Shown here piece after piece: positions 7,889-14,704 of a stretch of DNA of 37,107 nt. Numbering within the stretch: position 1 is the first letter of the stretch; each line of letters begins with the position of its first letter. The translations under genes and the position numbers were made by a program. The stretch is from Nitrospirales bacterium (GTDB taxonomy: Bacteria > Nitrospirota > Nitrospiria > Nitrospirales > UBA8639), in the NCBI GenBank assembly GCA_022828225.1, contig JAJEJG010000021.1:1-37107 (forward strand), in the 5' to 3' direction. The notes below the pieces were generated by a model. The model had not been told where the DNA came from. It made no database searches and saw nothing but the letters and a program-made list of their open reading frames with translations.

Positions 7889-9376
7889 CTATTCGGGATT
7901 GACCGCGACAAAGAGATTATTCCCTCTCCGGCTTAAAAAGAGCACGACCAATTCCTCTTTTTTAATCATCGGGGCCACCCGTTGATAATCGTCCAAACTC
8001 TTGACGACTTCCCGATTGACTTCCTGAATGATGTCCCCCTGTTGCAAGCCCGCGGATTCCGCCGCACTTCCGGGCTTCACTTCATTCACCACGACACCGG
8101 CAACGTCTTCAGGGACGTTCAGTTGTTTTCTGCGTTCATCCGTCAACGGGGCGACGTCCAGACCGGCTAGCACATTGTCGAGTTTTTCAGTTGTCGCGGG
8201 AGGAGCCAAGCCTTTGCCGCTGGCAAGCATTTCATCCGTCGGCCGTTCTCCGACTGTCATGGTCAATTTCTTTTGTTCGCCGTTGCGTAAAACGGTGAGT
8301 TCAACCTCGGAGCCGACCGGCGTCCGCGCGACGATATTGCGCAGATGATTGACGTCTCGAACTTTCTTGCCCCGATATTCCAGCAACACGTCTCCCCGCT
8401 GCAAGATGCCTCCTGCGGATGGGCCTTTTTCATTCACTTCACTGATCAACACCCCACCCTGATGGGATTCCGGCAATTGAAAAGACTGCGCCAGAGCCGG
8501 ACTCAACTCTTGAATGGCAATCCCCATCCACCCTCTCACGACGCGTCCAGTTTTGATCAGGCTACTCGTAATGTCCTGAACAATATCGACTGGAATGGCA
8601 AACCCGATCCCTTCCGAGCCGCCGGTACGGGAAAAAATGGCGGTATTGATGCCGACAATTTCACCCGCCATGTTCACAAGGGGCCCGCCGGAATTACCCG
8701 GATTGATCGGCGCATCGGTCTGGATAAAATCCTCGTATTCCGTAATCCCGACGTTTCCGCGTCCCATGGCGCTGATGATGCCCATCGTCACGGACGACGT
8801 CAGACCGAATGGGCTGCCCACGGCCAGGACCAGATCGCCCACCCTGATCGACTCCTGAACACTCCACTCAATGAACGGAAGTTTATCCCCTTCGATCTTG
8901 ATCACCGCCAAATCGGTCTTGGGATCGGTCCCCACGACTTTTGCAGGGTGTTCTTTTCCGTCAAACGTCGTCACCGTAATGTCCGTGGACTCCTCCACCA
9001 CGTGGTTGTTGGTCACGATATATCCTTCCGGACTGATGATGACACCGGACCCGGCACTCATGCCCGGAGGTCCGGGTGGCCGTCCCGGAGGGCCTGGGGG
9101 CACCATTGGAGGTCCGGGAGGGCCTGGCGGGCCGCCAAAGGGGCCGGGGGGTAACCGTCGAGGTCCCCTGGCTCTGGCTGGTTCGGCAACCGCAACGTTC
9201 ACCACGGCGGGTTGTACTTTCGCGACGATATCGGAGAATCCCCTGCTAAAGGCTTCCGGAACAGTGGCCGATGCCGGTTGGGGTGAAAAACCAGCCATGA
9301 GTCCCACAAAAACCACAACAGCGAGACCGAAAACAACATTCCCCTTGCGACACCCGTATAAAGTTTCCATAATCAT
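7889..9376 (-). CDS. HtrA/Deg-family periplasmic serine protease with Pro-Gly-rich insert
   Basis: A 495-residue envelope protease/chaperone. An N-terminal signal segment (residues 12-37, ending PASA) exports it. The trypsin-like domain has the triad His125 (TNNHVV), Asp155 (KTDLAVIK) and Ser229 (PGNSGGPL). Two PDZ domains follow (about 285-375 and 400-490), with GSAAESAGLQQGDIIQEVN in the second. The domain order is that of DegP/DegQ, which degrade or hold misfolded periplasmic proteins. Residues 71-105, just before the protease core, are a run of GPP-like triplets, not usual for the family. ATG at 9376 has AAGGG eight bases upstream. It heads the htrA-tatC-moaB run, linking protein export with quality control. 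Confidence 0.94.
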   Translation of the reverse strand: MIMETLYGCRKGNVVFGLAVVVFVGLMAGFSPQPASATVPEAFSRGFSDIVAKVQPAVVNVAVAEPARARGPRRLPPGPFGGPPGPPGPPMVPPGPPGRPPGPPGMSAGSGVIISPEGYIVTNNHVVEESTDITVTTFDGKEHPAKVVGTDPKTDLAVIKIEGDKLPFIEWSVQESIRVGDLVLAVGSPFGLTSSVTMGIISAMGRGNVGITEYEDFIQTDAPINPGNSGGPLVNMAGEIVGINTAIFSRTGGSEGIGFAIPVDIVQDITSSLIKTGRVVRGWMGIAIQELSPALAQSFQLPESHQGGVLISEVNEKGPSAGGILQRGDVLLEYRGKKVRDVNHLRNIVARTPVGSEVELTVLRNGEQKKLTMTVGERPTDEMLASGKGLAPPATTEKLDNVLAGLDVAPLTDERRKQLNVPEDVAGVVVNEVKPGSAAESAGLQQGDIIQEVNREVVKSLDDYQRVAPMIKKEELVVLFLSRRGNNLFVAVNPE

Positions 9377-9606
9377 AAAATCTACCCTTTAAAGTTAATG
9401 GCTTGAGCCAATAATCAACGCAGATCCGGGACCTGGTCAGACCCTCCTGGCTATTTCCCAGAGAAACATTGAGCCTAACTAACCGATTCTACACTAATCT
9501 CTTTCGGCTGTTCAAAGGGCAAACCAGAAACACCCTCTCCCTTGGTGGGAGAGGCTGGGGTGAGGGGGAGAATGATCGGCCAACAAGTCACCGACACTTT
9601 ACCCTC
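9377..9606. other. Divergent intergenic region between htrA and the dehydrogenase
   Basis: This 230-base divergent stretch must hold promoters for both flanking genes. Close to htrA a minus-strand TTTAAA/TTGATT combination is visible but its spacing (19) is poor. The right part contains the GC-rich palindrome at 9532-9570. No small gene is credible here. Confidence 0.4.
9532..9570. repeat. GC-rich dispersed palindrome, CCCTCTCCC...GGGAGAGG type
   Basis: The sequence CCCTCTCCCTTGGTGGGAGAGG forms an eight- to nine-base hairpin and is followed by CTGGGGTGAGGGGG. The same combination, in reverse and interrupted, lies at 11677-11741. This is a common pattern of intergenic REP-like repeats. It sits 40 bases before the dehydrogenase start, so it could affect that transcript. 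Confidence 0.6.
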
Positions 9607-10563
9607 ATGCGCGCACTGACCCTACGATCCGGCTTGGAATATTGCGAGAAGTACCCCACCCCGACACCAGCCGACGGTGAAGCCGTCGTGCGGGTCATCC
9701 AGGCGGGAATCTGCGCCACGGACCTGCAACTGGTGCAGGGCTACATGAGTTTTCAGGGCGTGCTAGGCCATGAATTCGTCGGCATCGTTGACGAAGCGCC
9801 GCACCATCCGGACCTGGTCGGAAAGCGGGTCGTCGGTGAAATCAATGCGGCCTGCCGGGTCTGCCCGGTCTGTCAAGCCGGACGCTTGACGCATTGCCCC
9901 CATCGAACGACCCTGGGCATCGACCGCCGGGACGGAGCTTTTGCCGACTTTCTGGCCCTGCCCGTAGAAAACCTGTATCCCCTGCCCGACGAGATCACCA
10001 ACGATCAAGCGGTCTTTACGGAGCCGCTCGCCGCGGCCTGTCAAATTCTCGAACAGGTACCTATCGACATTGCGGACCAAGTCCTAATCATCGGCGATGG
10101 GAAACTGGGGCTGTTATGCGCACAAGTCCTGCATCGCACCGGATGCCGCTTAACGGTGTTGGGACGCCATCCGGAAAAATTGCAGATCCTTGCTGACCGC
10201 GGCATTCATACGAGCCATGCTCCCGCATCGCTTTCCCCCGGACTCGACATCGTAGTCGAAGCCACCGGCACGGCCGACGGGTTCAAATTGGCCTGTGAGT
10301 ACGTCCGTCCCAGAGGGACCGTAGTGCTCAAGTCAACCTACCACGGGCAAACCGCCGTGGCCATGACCGCACTCGTAATTCACGAAATAACCGTCGTAGG
10401 CTCACGGTGCGGCCCATTCCCGACAGCAATCGCGTTATTGAGAGAACACGCCGTCGACGTGGAATCCCTCATCCACAAACGCTTTCCGATCGAACGAGGC
10501 ACGGACGCCTTCGCCTACGCGGCAACAAAAGGCGTGCTGAAAGTACTCTTGGAAATGACGTAG
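9607..10563 (+). CDS. Zinc-dependent alcohol dehydrogenase-like oxidoreductase (MDR family)
   Basis: A 318-residue medium-chain dehydrogenase/reductase, soluble and NAD(P)-dependent by family. The catalytic zinc site has C36 (GICATDLQ) and H55-E56 (GHEF). The structural zinc loop has C83, C86, C89 and C97 (CRVCPVCQ..LTHC). The nucleotide-binding turn reads IIGDGKLGLLCAQ in place of GxGxxG. It resembles threonine/sorbitol dehydrogenase-like members and is a little short. The start is set at ATG 9607 (MRALTLRS), where family similarity begins; the longer reading from 9469 passes through a dispersed repeat and has no family sequence. No clear ribosome binding site is seen. It stands alone, convergent with the PIN-like gene, so its substrate is unknown. 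Confidence 0.88.
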   Translation: MRALTLRSGLEYCEKYPTPTPADGEAVVRVIQAGICATDLQLVQGYMSFQGVLGHEFVGIVDEAPHHPDLVGKRVVGEINAACRVCPVCQAGRLTHCPHRTTLGIDRRDGAFADFLALPVENLYPLPDEITNDQAVFTEPLAAACQILEQVPIDIADQVLIIGDGKLGLLCAQVLHRTGCRLTVLGRHPEKLQILADRGIHTSHAPASLSPGLDIVVEATGTADGFKLACEYVRPRGTVVLKSTYHGQTAVAMTALVIHEITVVGSRCGPFPTAIALLREHAVDVESLIHKRFPIERGTDAFAYAATKGVLKVLLEMT

Positions 10564-10580
10564 GAGAGGTGCTGCAGATT

Positions 10581-11225
10581 TCATTTTTTTAGCTTGTAAT
10601 TCACATTTCTTTCATTGCTGCTGACAGTCACGACTCCGCGTTTTCTCAACTCGTCCAGTAGGGTGTTGAGTTCATCTTCCCCTAAGCTTTTCGAAAATAA
10701 TGAATTTATCGTGTTAGAAAGCGTTTTTAATTTTCTCGGTCTTGCATTGCCTCGGGAGATCAAGAATTTGACAATTTTCTGCACGCGACTGTCTTTTATT
10801 GATGGGGTCGCAGGTTTTGAAACTTGAACGTGCTCTTTCTTTGTTACGTTTGCAGGTTTTAAAAGTGGCAACTCGCTGATGTCCTTATGCCTTTTCGTCC
10901 AAATTTTTCTGGATTCGAGATGCTTAATGAGAGGGTCAAATCCCTTGTCTTTTGAAATGATGTGGAAATGGCCATCACGGTTTTCTTTGGAAAGCTGGCC
11001 GATGTAAAACGCGACGTGAAAATCAAGGGCATTTGGCCCATTGCCTTTAATTTTGATGTACTCGGCGTTTTCACCTAAATTCTGTACAGATCGAACCAGA
11101 TCAAATGAGATCTTCGATTGATTCTCGCCTACGAAAACAAGAATCTTGAAGTCGTGCCCATCTAAAACACTCAGGTGTTTCGGCTGAATATTTTCCAAGT
11201 CAATTAAGACATAATGTGTTTTCAC
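10581..11225 (-). CDS. PIN-like ribonuclease domain protein with C-terminal winged helix
   Basis: The 214-residue protein begins THYVLIDLENIQ, the first strand and acidic pair (D9, E11) of PIN/NYN-type metal-dependent RNases. Further acidic residues fall at the expected strands: D68 (NALDFH), D93 and D97 (ISKDKGFDPLI). A charged linker follows, then an 80-residue C-terminal region (VQKIVKFLISRG... LLDELRKRGVVTVSS) that looks like a winged helix, probably for nucleic acid binding. Translation starts at GTG 11225 with GGAGA five bases upstream. The gene is AT-rich compared with its surroundings and overlaps the XRE gene by 26 bases, so the two form one transcript. It may be a toxin-like RNase controlled by the regulator or an RNA-processing protein. 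Function is inferred. Confidence 0.75.
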   Translation of the reverse strand: MKTHYVLIDLENIQPKHLSVLDGHDFKILVFVGENQSKISFDLVRSVQNLGENAEYIKIKGNGPNALDFHVAFYIGQLSKENRDGHFHIISKDKGFDPLIKHLESRKIWTKRHKDISELPLLKPANVTKKEHVQVSKPATPSIKDSRVQKIVKFLISRGNARPRKLKTLSNTINSLFSKSLGEDELNTLLDELRKRGVVTVSSNERNVNYKLKK

Positions 11226-11445
11226 GTTTTCTCCTCTTTTGTTCTGAAAGAACAGCTAATTCAAGCTTGCCCGCCCCCCCCGGCTTCCGCCGTCCTTGTT
11301 CCCAATTCTGGAGCGTTGCCATGCTGCCGCCAATCATCAGAGAAAATTCTTGCTGAGACTTCTTTAACCGGGTACGAATAGCCTGCACGTCTTCCTGACG
11401 AAAATCCGTCGTCCGGTCAGCGAGCGAAGCAGGAAGGCATTTCAA
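11200..11445 (-). CDS. XRE-family helix-turn-helix regulator, short
   Basis: An 81-residue protein with the helix-turn-helix IRTRLKKSQQEFSLMIGG..ATLQNWEQGRRKP, which matches the DNA-binding part of HigA/XRE antitoxin-type regulators. The C-terminal tail is basic. It precedes and overlaps the PIN-like gene, the order seen in many two-gene modules where the regulator represses its own operon. The only in-frame start candidates are TTG at 11445, directly after a stop codon, and a GTG near residue 20; neither has a good ribosome binding site. The protein is shorter at its N-terminus than typical HigA proteins and may be truncated. A run of eight C bases at 11273-11280 within the gene is a possible phase-variable or error-prone site. 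Confidence 0.65.
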   Translation of the reverse strand: MKCLPASLADRTTDFRQEDVQAIRTRLKKSQQEFSLMIGGSMATLQNWEQGRRKPGGAGKLELAVLSEQKRRKRENTLCLN

Positions 11446-11516
11446 TCAGAAATTCATTCGACGGGCGGTGGAGGGCTCACTCAAGAAGAAGCCTAAAACT
11501 CTCACATGACCAACTC

Positions 11517-11545
11517 TTGTCAAAGTCGTCTCAGTGCGCAACAAT
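11517..11545 (+). promoter_or_regulatory. Probable sigma70 promoter of tRNA-Thr
   Basis: TTGTCA at 11517-11522 and AACAAT at 11540-11545 are spaced by 17 bases. The -35 box has five of six consensus bases and the -10 box four of six. Transcription would begin at about 11552, three bases before the tRNA 5' end. Position and spacing support it; no experiment does. Confidence 0.5.
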
Positions 11546-11554
11546 AGACGTGAA

Positions 11555-11629
11555 GCTGGCGTAGCTCAATGGCAGAGCAGCGGTTTTGTAAACCGCTGGT
11601 TGGAGGTTCGATTCCTCTCGCCAGCTCCA
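11555..11629 (+). tRNA. tRNA-Thr, anticodon TGT
   Basis: The 75 bases fold into a full cloverleaf. The acceptor stem GCTGGCG pairs with CGCCAGC, followed by discriminator T and an encoded CCA. The D arm contains GCTCAATGGCAGAGC. The anticodon stem GCGGT/ACCGC closes the loop TTTGTAA with anticodon TGT (reads ACA). The T arm is GAGG TTCGATT CCTC. The gene stands alone and is followed at once by a run of seven T bases (11630-11636), which may help end transcription. An AT-rich two-gene module lies just upstream, as is common beside tRNA genes used as insertion sites, although no attachment repeat was found. Confidence 0.97.
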
Positions 11630-11676
11630 TTTTTTTCTCTCGGTCCTTGCCCGGCCTATTAATCACTTTTTTCAAT

Positions 11677-11741
11677 CCCCCCTCACCCCGACCCCTTCGA
11701 CAGGCTCAGGGCAGGCTCTTTCCTACGTTGGGAGAGGGTGA
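11677..11741. repeat. Composite dispersed repeat: REP-like palindrome split by a second repeat
   Basis: The outer parts, CCCTCACCCCGACCC and GTTGGGAGAGGGTGA, are the reverse of the repeat at 9532-9570. They are separated by CCTTCGACAGGCTCAGGGCAGG (11694-11715), which resembles CCTTCGACTGCGCTCAGGACAGG at 22991-23013. One repeat therefore appears to have landed inside another. Confidence 0.6.
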
Positions 11742-11785
11742 AGCCTGCGTCACGAGATGGCAAGGCTACACTACAAAGACACTGG

Positions 11786-11808
11786 ATGCCCGATCGAGCC
11801 GGGCATGA
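11786..11808. repeat. Short palindrome ATGCCCG-ATCGAGC-CGGGCAT
   Basis: A seven-base stem followed by GACA. The pattern GGATGCCCG...CGGGCATGAC is typical of small intergenic repeats in environmental genomes. Only one clear copy is seen in this window. Confidence 0.4.
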
Positions 11809-11869
11809 CAAAAACTGCAAAGGGCGTTTTCCGTCGCCTGCGAAATGACCGAAGGAGACAAAAGGCTTG

Positions 11870-11975
11870 TGCTATGACCTTGCTATACTTGCTATGTTCT
11901 TGCGATGTTTTGCTGCGCTGTTGCTATAAATTGCTATGTTTTTGCTATTTTTGCTATGTTTCCTGCTATGCTGCT
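11870..11975. repeat. Degenerate tandem repeat, unit TTGCTATG plus 1-4 bases
   Basis: About ten imperfect units follow each other, such as TTGCTATAC, TTGCTATGTTC, TTGCGATGTTT, TTGCTATAAA, TTGCTATGTTT, TTGCTATTT and TTGCTATGTTTCC. Spacing varies between 9 and 13 bases. There are no unique spacers, so it is not a CRISPR. It ends about 40 bases from the 3' end of the cyclophilin gene. Confidence 0.75.
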
Positions 11976-12014
11976 GCAAAGCAGACGGACTTGGTTTCCC
12001 TCTTCCAAGGGTGG

Positions 12015-12530
12015 TCACGAAATCGTCACTGTCATTTCAATGCGTTCGAGGGGATTGTCGCGGCCGTCACGTTTGGCGTTGACGACTCGATCGGCAATTT
12101 CCATGCCGCTGATGACTTCTCCGAAGGCCGTGTATTGACCATCCAGGAACGACGCATCGGCGACACAGATGAAAAACTGCGACCCCGCGCTGTCGGGGTC
12201 CTGAGCCCGCGCCATCGAGAGCACGCCGCGTTTGTGTGGTTTGTTGTTGAACTCGGCCTTGATGTGATACCCGGGCCCGCCCATCCCGTGATTGGAACGA
12301 TCGGCGTTCTTGCTGTTCGGATCGCCCCCCTGGATCATGAATCCGGGGATGACTCGATGAAACGTGGTCCCATTGTAAAAGTCTTCACCAGCCAGTTTGC
12401 AGAAATTCTTGGCATGGTTCGGCGCTACGTCCGGGTAAAATTTGAGGACAATGTCTCCCCAGGACTCGCCCCGGGACGACACGGCAATGGTGGCACGGGT
12501 GTCTGTGGTAACCTCACTCATTTCGGACAT
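12015..12530 (-). CDS. Peptidyl-prolyl cis-trans isomerase, cyclophilin type
   Basis: A 171-residue single-domain cyclophilin that speeds proline isomerisation during folding. Active-site residues are visible in FHRVIPGFMIQGGDP (Arg and Phe of the catalytic pocket), GVLSMARAQDPDSAGSQFFI and FGEVISGMEIADRV. There is no signal peptide, so it is probably cytoplasmic (PpiB-like). The start is ATG 12530 (MSEMSEV), with AGGAG five bases upstream; a longer reading from TTG 12545 is less likely because it would begin inside that site. It lies 11 bases downstream of the beta-propeller gene and is probably the last gene of that run. Confidence 0.93.
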   Translation of the reverse strand: MSEMSEVTTDTRATIAVSSRGESWGDIVLKFYPDVAPNHAKNFCKLAGEDFYNGTTFHRVIPGFMIQGGDPNSKNADRSNHGMGGPGYHIKAEFNNKPHKRGVLSMARAQDPDSAGSQFFICVADASFLDGQYTAFGEVISGMEIADRVVNAKRDGRDNPLERIEMTVTIS

Positions 12531-12541
12531 ACGTTCTCCTT

Positions 12542-13600
12542 TCAAAAATAAGGCCGGGGCATCGAGAAATGCATGCCCAGTGTTTCACTGATATTGACCC
12601 AATGGTTGCCGGCGTCCTGACTGCGGAAGGCGCCCGCACTGGTCCCGACGTACAACTCTCCTTCCGAAGTGGCCATCATGACCTGGATCGCCAATTCGGT
12701 TAACCCGTTATTGACCGGCACCCATTTGGCATTTTGAAAATTGTTCATGAAAATCCCACGCCCCGTCGCGACGAATAACGCCGCTCTCGTGACCACGATA
12801 CCGCGAATCGAATCGTTCGGCAGCGATCGTCCGACGGGTTTCCACGTCTTGCCTGAATCCTTGCTGCGGTACACGCCCCCATCCTGGGTGCCCACGTATA
12901 CGTGCTGTTGCGGGCTCACCGTCGTCACGCGAATATGGGTATGGGTCAGGTGTTCCTTGGGATCCACCAGGGGATCGCCCACTTTCTGCCAAGTGCCTTG
13001 TTTGGTTGCATCGATTCGATACAGACCCTTGCCCGCGGTGCCGGCGAATAATTGCGACGTGTTCGTCATCGCCAAGCTGGCAATGAGTACCTGCTCGAGA
13101 CCGGGCGCCACGGGCGACCATGCACGCGCGCCTTCGTCCCACTGGTAGACACCCTTTCCCGTGCCCGCATACATGATCCCGTGATGGGCCAGCAGGGATT
13201 TGACCTCCACGAATCTCAAGCCGGCCTTGATCGACTCCCAGGTCTTCCCATCTTCTTTTGTGCGAAAGACGCCGCCGCGTACCGTCCCGGCGTACACTGT
13301 CCCTTTCTCATCCGCACTGAGGCAAAGAATAAAGCGATCACCCAAACCGTTGTTGATCGCTTCCCACGTCTCGCCGTAATCGTCACTGAAAAACACCCCG
13401 AACCCGAACGACCCCGCATAGAGCACGCCCCCACCCGTCGTGGCCAGGGCTTGGATGCTCGGCGCAACGCCGCCCTCTCGTTGAAAGGGATCGGGGTGCC
13501 CGCGGTCTTCAGCCAAAACGGGAACGCCCCCACCTGACACCATGAGGACGAGCAGGAACGCGATTGGGCGTAAGAGGTATACGGTCACGAAGCAACGCAT
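12542..13600 (-). CDS. Secreted beta-propeller protein with BNR/Asp-box repeats
   Basis: The 352-residue protein has a signal peptide (residues 8-30, ending VLAED). The rest is made of about seven repeats ending in Asp-box turns such as SDDYGETWEAIN, TKEDGKTWESIK, SKDSGKTWKPVG and SQDAGNHWVNIS, with YAGT/YVGT strands between. This is the sortilin/VPS10-like or YCF48-like propeller fold, used for protein binding or assembly. Catalytic sialidase residues are not apparent. It starts six bases after the tatC stop without its own ribosome binding site, so its translation is coupled to tatC. It could assist a periplasmic complex; that is inference only. Confidence 0.8.
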   Translation of the reverse strand: MRCFVTVYLLRPIAFLLVLMVSGGGVPVLAEDRGHPDPFQREGGVAPSIQALATTGGGVLYAGSFGFGVFFSDDYGETWEAINNGLGDRFILCLSADEKGTVYAGTVRGGVFRTKEDGKTWESIKAGLRFVEVKSLLAHHGIMYAGTGKGVYQWDEGARAWSPVAPGLEQVLIASLAMTNTSQLFAGTAGKGLYRIDATKQGTWQKVGDPLVDPKEHLTHTHIRVTTVSPQQHVYVGTQDGGVYRSKDSGKTWKPVGRSLPNDSIRGIVVTRAALFVATGRGIFMNNFQNAKWVPVNNGLTELAIQVMMATSEGELYVGTSAGAFRSQDAGNHWVNISETLGMHFSMPRPYF

Positions 13601-13606
13601 GGTCGG

Positions 13607-14452
13607 TCAGGACACACGATCGCCTGCCGTTCCGGTTGGCATGGGTGTTTCTTCTTCCGGGTCGTCGCCGTCCTCTTCCTCTTCAACTTTAGGAGGGATA
13701 CGTCCGAAGATCTTGGCGCCCCACACGCCGATCTCATACAACACGATGAGCGGAATCGCCATGAGGAGCATCGTAAACAAGGTCGCATCAGGAGTGATGA
13801 CCGCCGACAGGATCAATGCCAACATGGCGGCGTGCCGGCGATATTTCGCCAAATGTGCGTGAGTGACCAGCCCCGCACGCGCCAGGAGCGACAGCGCCAG
13901 GGGAATCTCGAACGCGAATCCGAAGGCCACCAAGAACTTCACGTTGAAATCCACGTAAGTGCCCACGGCCAATTCGGGTTTGAGTTCCCGTTCCAGCCCG
14001 AACGACACGAAAAAGTCGATCACCAGCGGGAGGATCACCAAATTGCAAAAGACCAGCCCCAACACAAAGAAGCCGGTCGCGAGCAGAAACAGGGGGATAC
14101 CCCAACCTTGTTCGCCGGGCAACAAGGCCGGCTGCACGAATTTCCAGAATTGATACAGGATAACCGGCAGGCTGACCACGATACCGGCGAGAAACGAGAT
14201 CTTGATCGACGCAAACAGGGCTTCGGCCGGACCGTAGAACAACAGGTCGTCGGCAAAGGGGCGCTTGAACCATTCAATCAGGTCGGGCGACACCGAGAAC
14301 ATGGCGACAAACGCCACCATGATCGTCGCCCCGACGATGATCAACCGGCGTTTGATATCACGGATATGACGCGCAAACGGATGAACGAGTGTAGCCATGG
14401 GGTGCTGGCGGGAAAACCGCGTATTACGAGGCTGCGGTTTTTTGTTGCTCAT
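13607..14452 (-). CDS. tatC: Sec-independent protein translocase TatC (second copy)
   Basis: A 281-residue TatC, clearly different from the copy at 6876-7868. It has HPFARHIRDIKRRL at the start, the periplasmic YGPAEALFASIK with the conserved glutamate, GFAFEIPLALSLL, and TPDATLFTMLLMAIPLIVLYE, with six membrane segments. The tail is rich in glutamate and aspartate. Start ATG 14452 overlaps the DUF465 gene by 29 bases; ATG at 14398 (MATLVHPF) would remove 18 residues of a non-conserved leader and is a real alternative. The neighbours are a secreted propeller and rimI/tsaB rather than cofactor genes, so this may be the general copy and the other specialised, or the reverse. Confidence 0.92.
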   Translation of the reverse strand: MSNKKPQPRNTRFSRQHPMATLVHPFARHIRDIKRRLIIVGATIMVAFVAMFSVSPDLIEWFKRPFADDLLFYGPAEALFASIKISFLAGIVVSLPVILYQFWKFVQPALLPGEQGWGIPLFLLATGFFVLGLVFCNLVILPLVIDFFVSFGLERELKPELAVGTYVDFNVKFLVAFGFAFEIPLALSLLARAGLVTHAHLAKYRRHAAMLALILSAVITPDATLFTMLLMAIPLIVLYEIGVWGAKIFGRIPPKVEEEEDGDDPEEETPMPTGTAGDRVS

Positions 14453-14666
14453 TCCGGTATTCGCGGATGAGCATGGCCATGCGGTCCTTCTTGCCGAGCT
14501 TTGCTCTTTGGATCTGCTTTTTCTGCACTTCTTCTTCAGGAGTCAGGATATGATTTTTCAACAATTCCTGCAGTTGCTCGTCCAATTGATGGTGCGCTTC
14601 CTGGAGTTCACGAAAATCGGCATTGGTATTCCGGAGGTGTTCGGCAATTTGGTCATCAGTCAGCAT
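14424..14666 (-). CDS. DUF465 (YdcH-like) small coiled-coil protein
   Basis: An 80-residue, highly charged, helical protein without membrane segments. The pattern of a helical hairpin (FRELQEAHHQLDEQLQEL) followed by LTPEEEVQKKQIQRAKLGKKDRM, with KK..L...KD near the C-terminus, is the mark of the DUF465/YdcH family. No function is established for the family. It has AGGGG four bases before ATG 14666. Its last ten codons overlap the start of the second tatC, so the two are translationally linked. Confidence 0.85.
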   Translation of the reverse strand: MLTDDQIAEHLRNTNADFRELQEAHHQLDEQLQELLKNHILTPEEEVQKKQIQRAKLGKKDRMAMLIREYRNEQQKTAAS

Positions 14667-14704
14667 GAGACCCCTCCCTTGTCATGAAGTGAATCTTATA
14701 GGTC

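Larger units (their letters stand above)
11637..12014. other. Repeat-filled intergenic region between tRNA-Thr and the cyclophilin gene
   Basis: About 380 bases without a credible gene. It holds, in order, a composite GC-rich repeat (11677-11741), a short palindrome ATGCCCG..CGGGCAT (11786-11808) and a degenerate TTGCTATG tandem array (11870-11975). Open reading frames across it have no protein-like character. Confidence 0.7.

Noticed and set aside
9469-9606. N-terminal extension of the dehydrogenase from ATG 9469
   Set aside because: The extra 46 codons run through a dispersed palindrome and have no dehydrogenase-like sequence.
11200-11445. Frameshift at the C-run of the XRE gene that would restore a longer HigA-like end
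   Set aside because: The other two frames stop within a few codons of the run, so the present frame is the best reading.
11870-11975. Possible CRISPR array
   Set aside because: Units are 9-13 bases and degenerate, with no spacers of constant length and no cas genes nearby.
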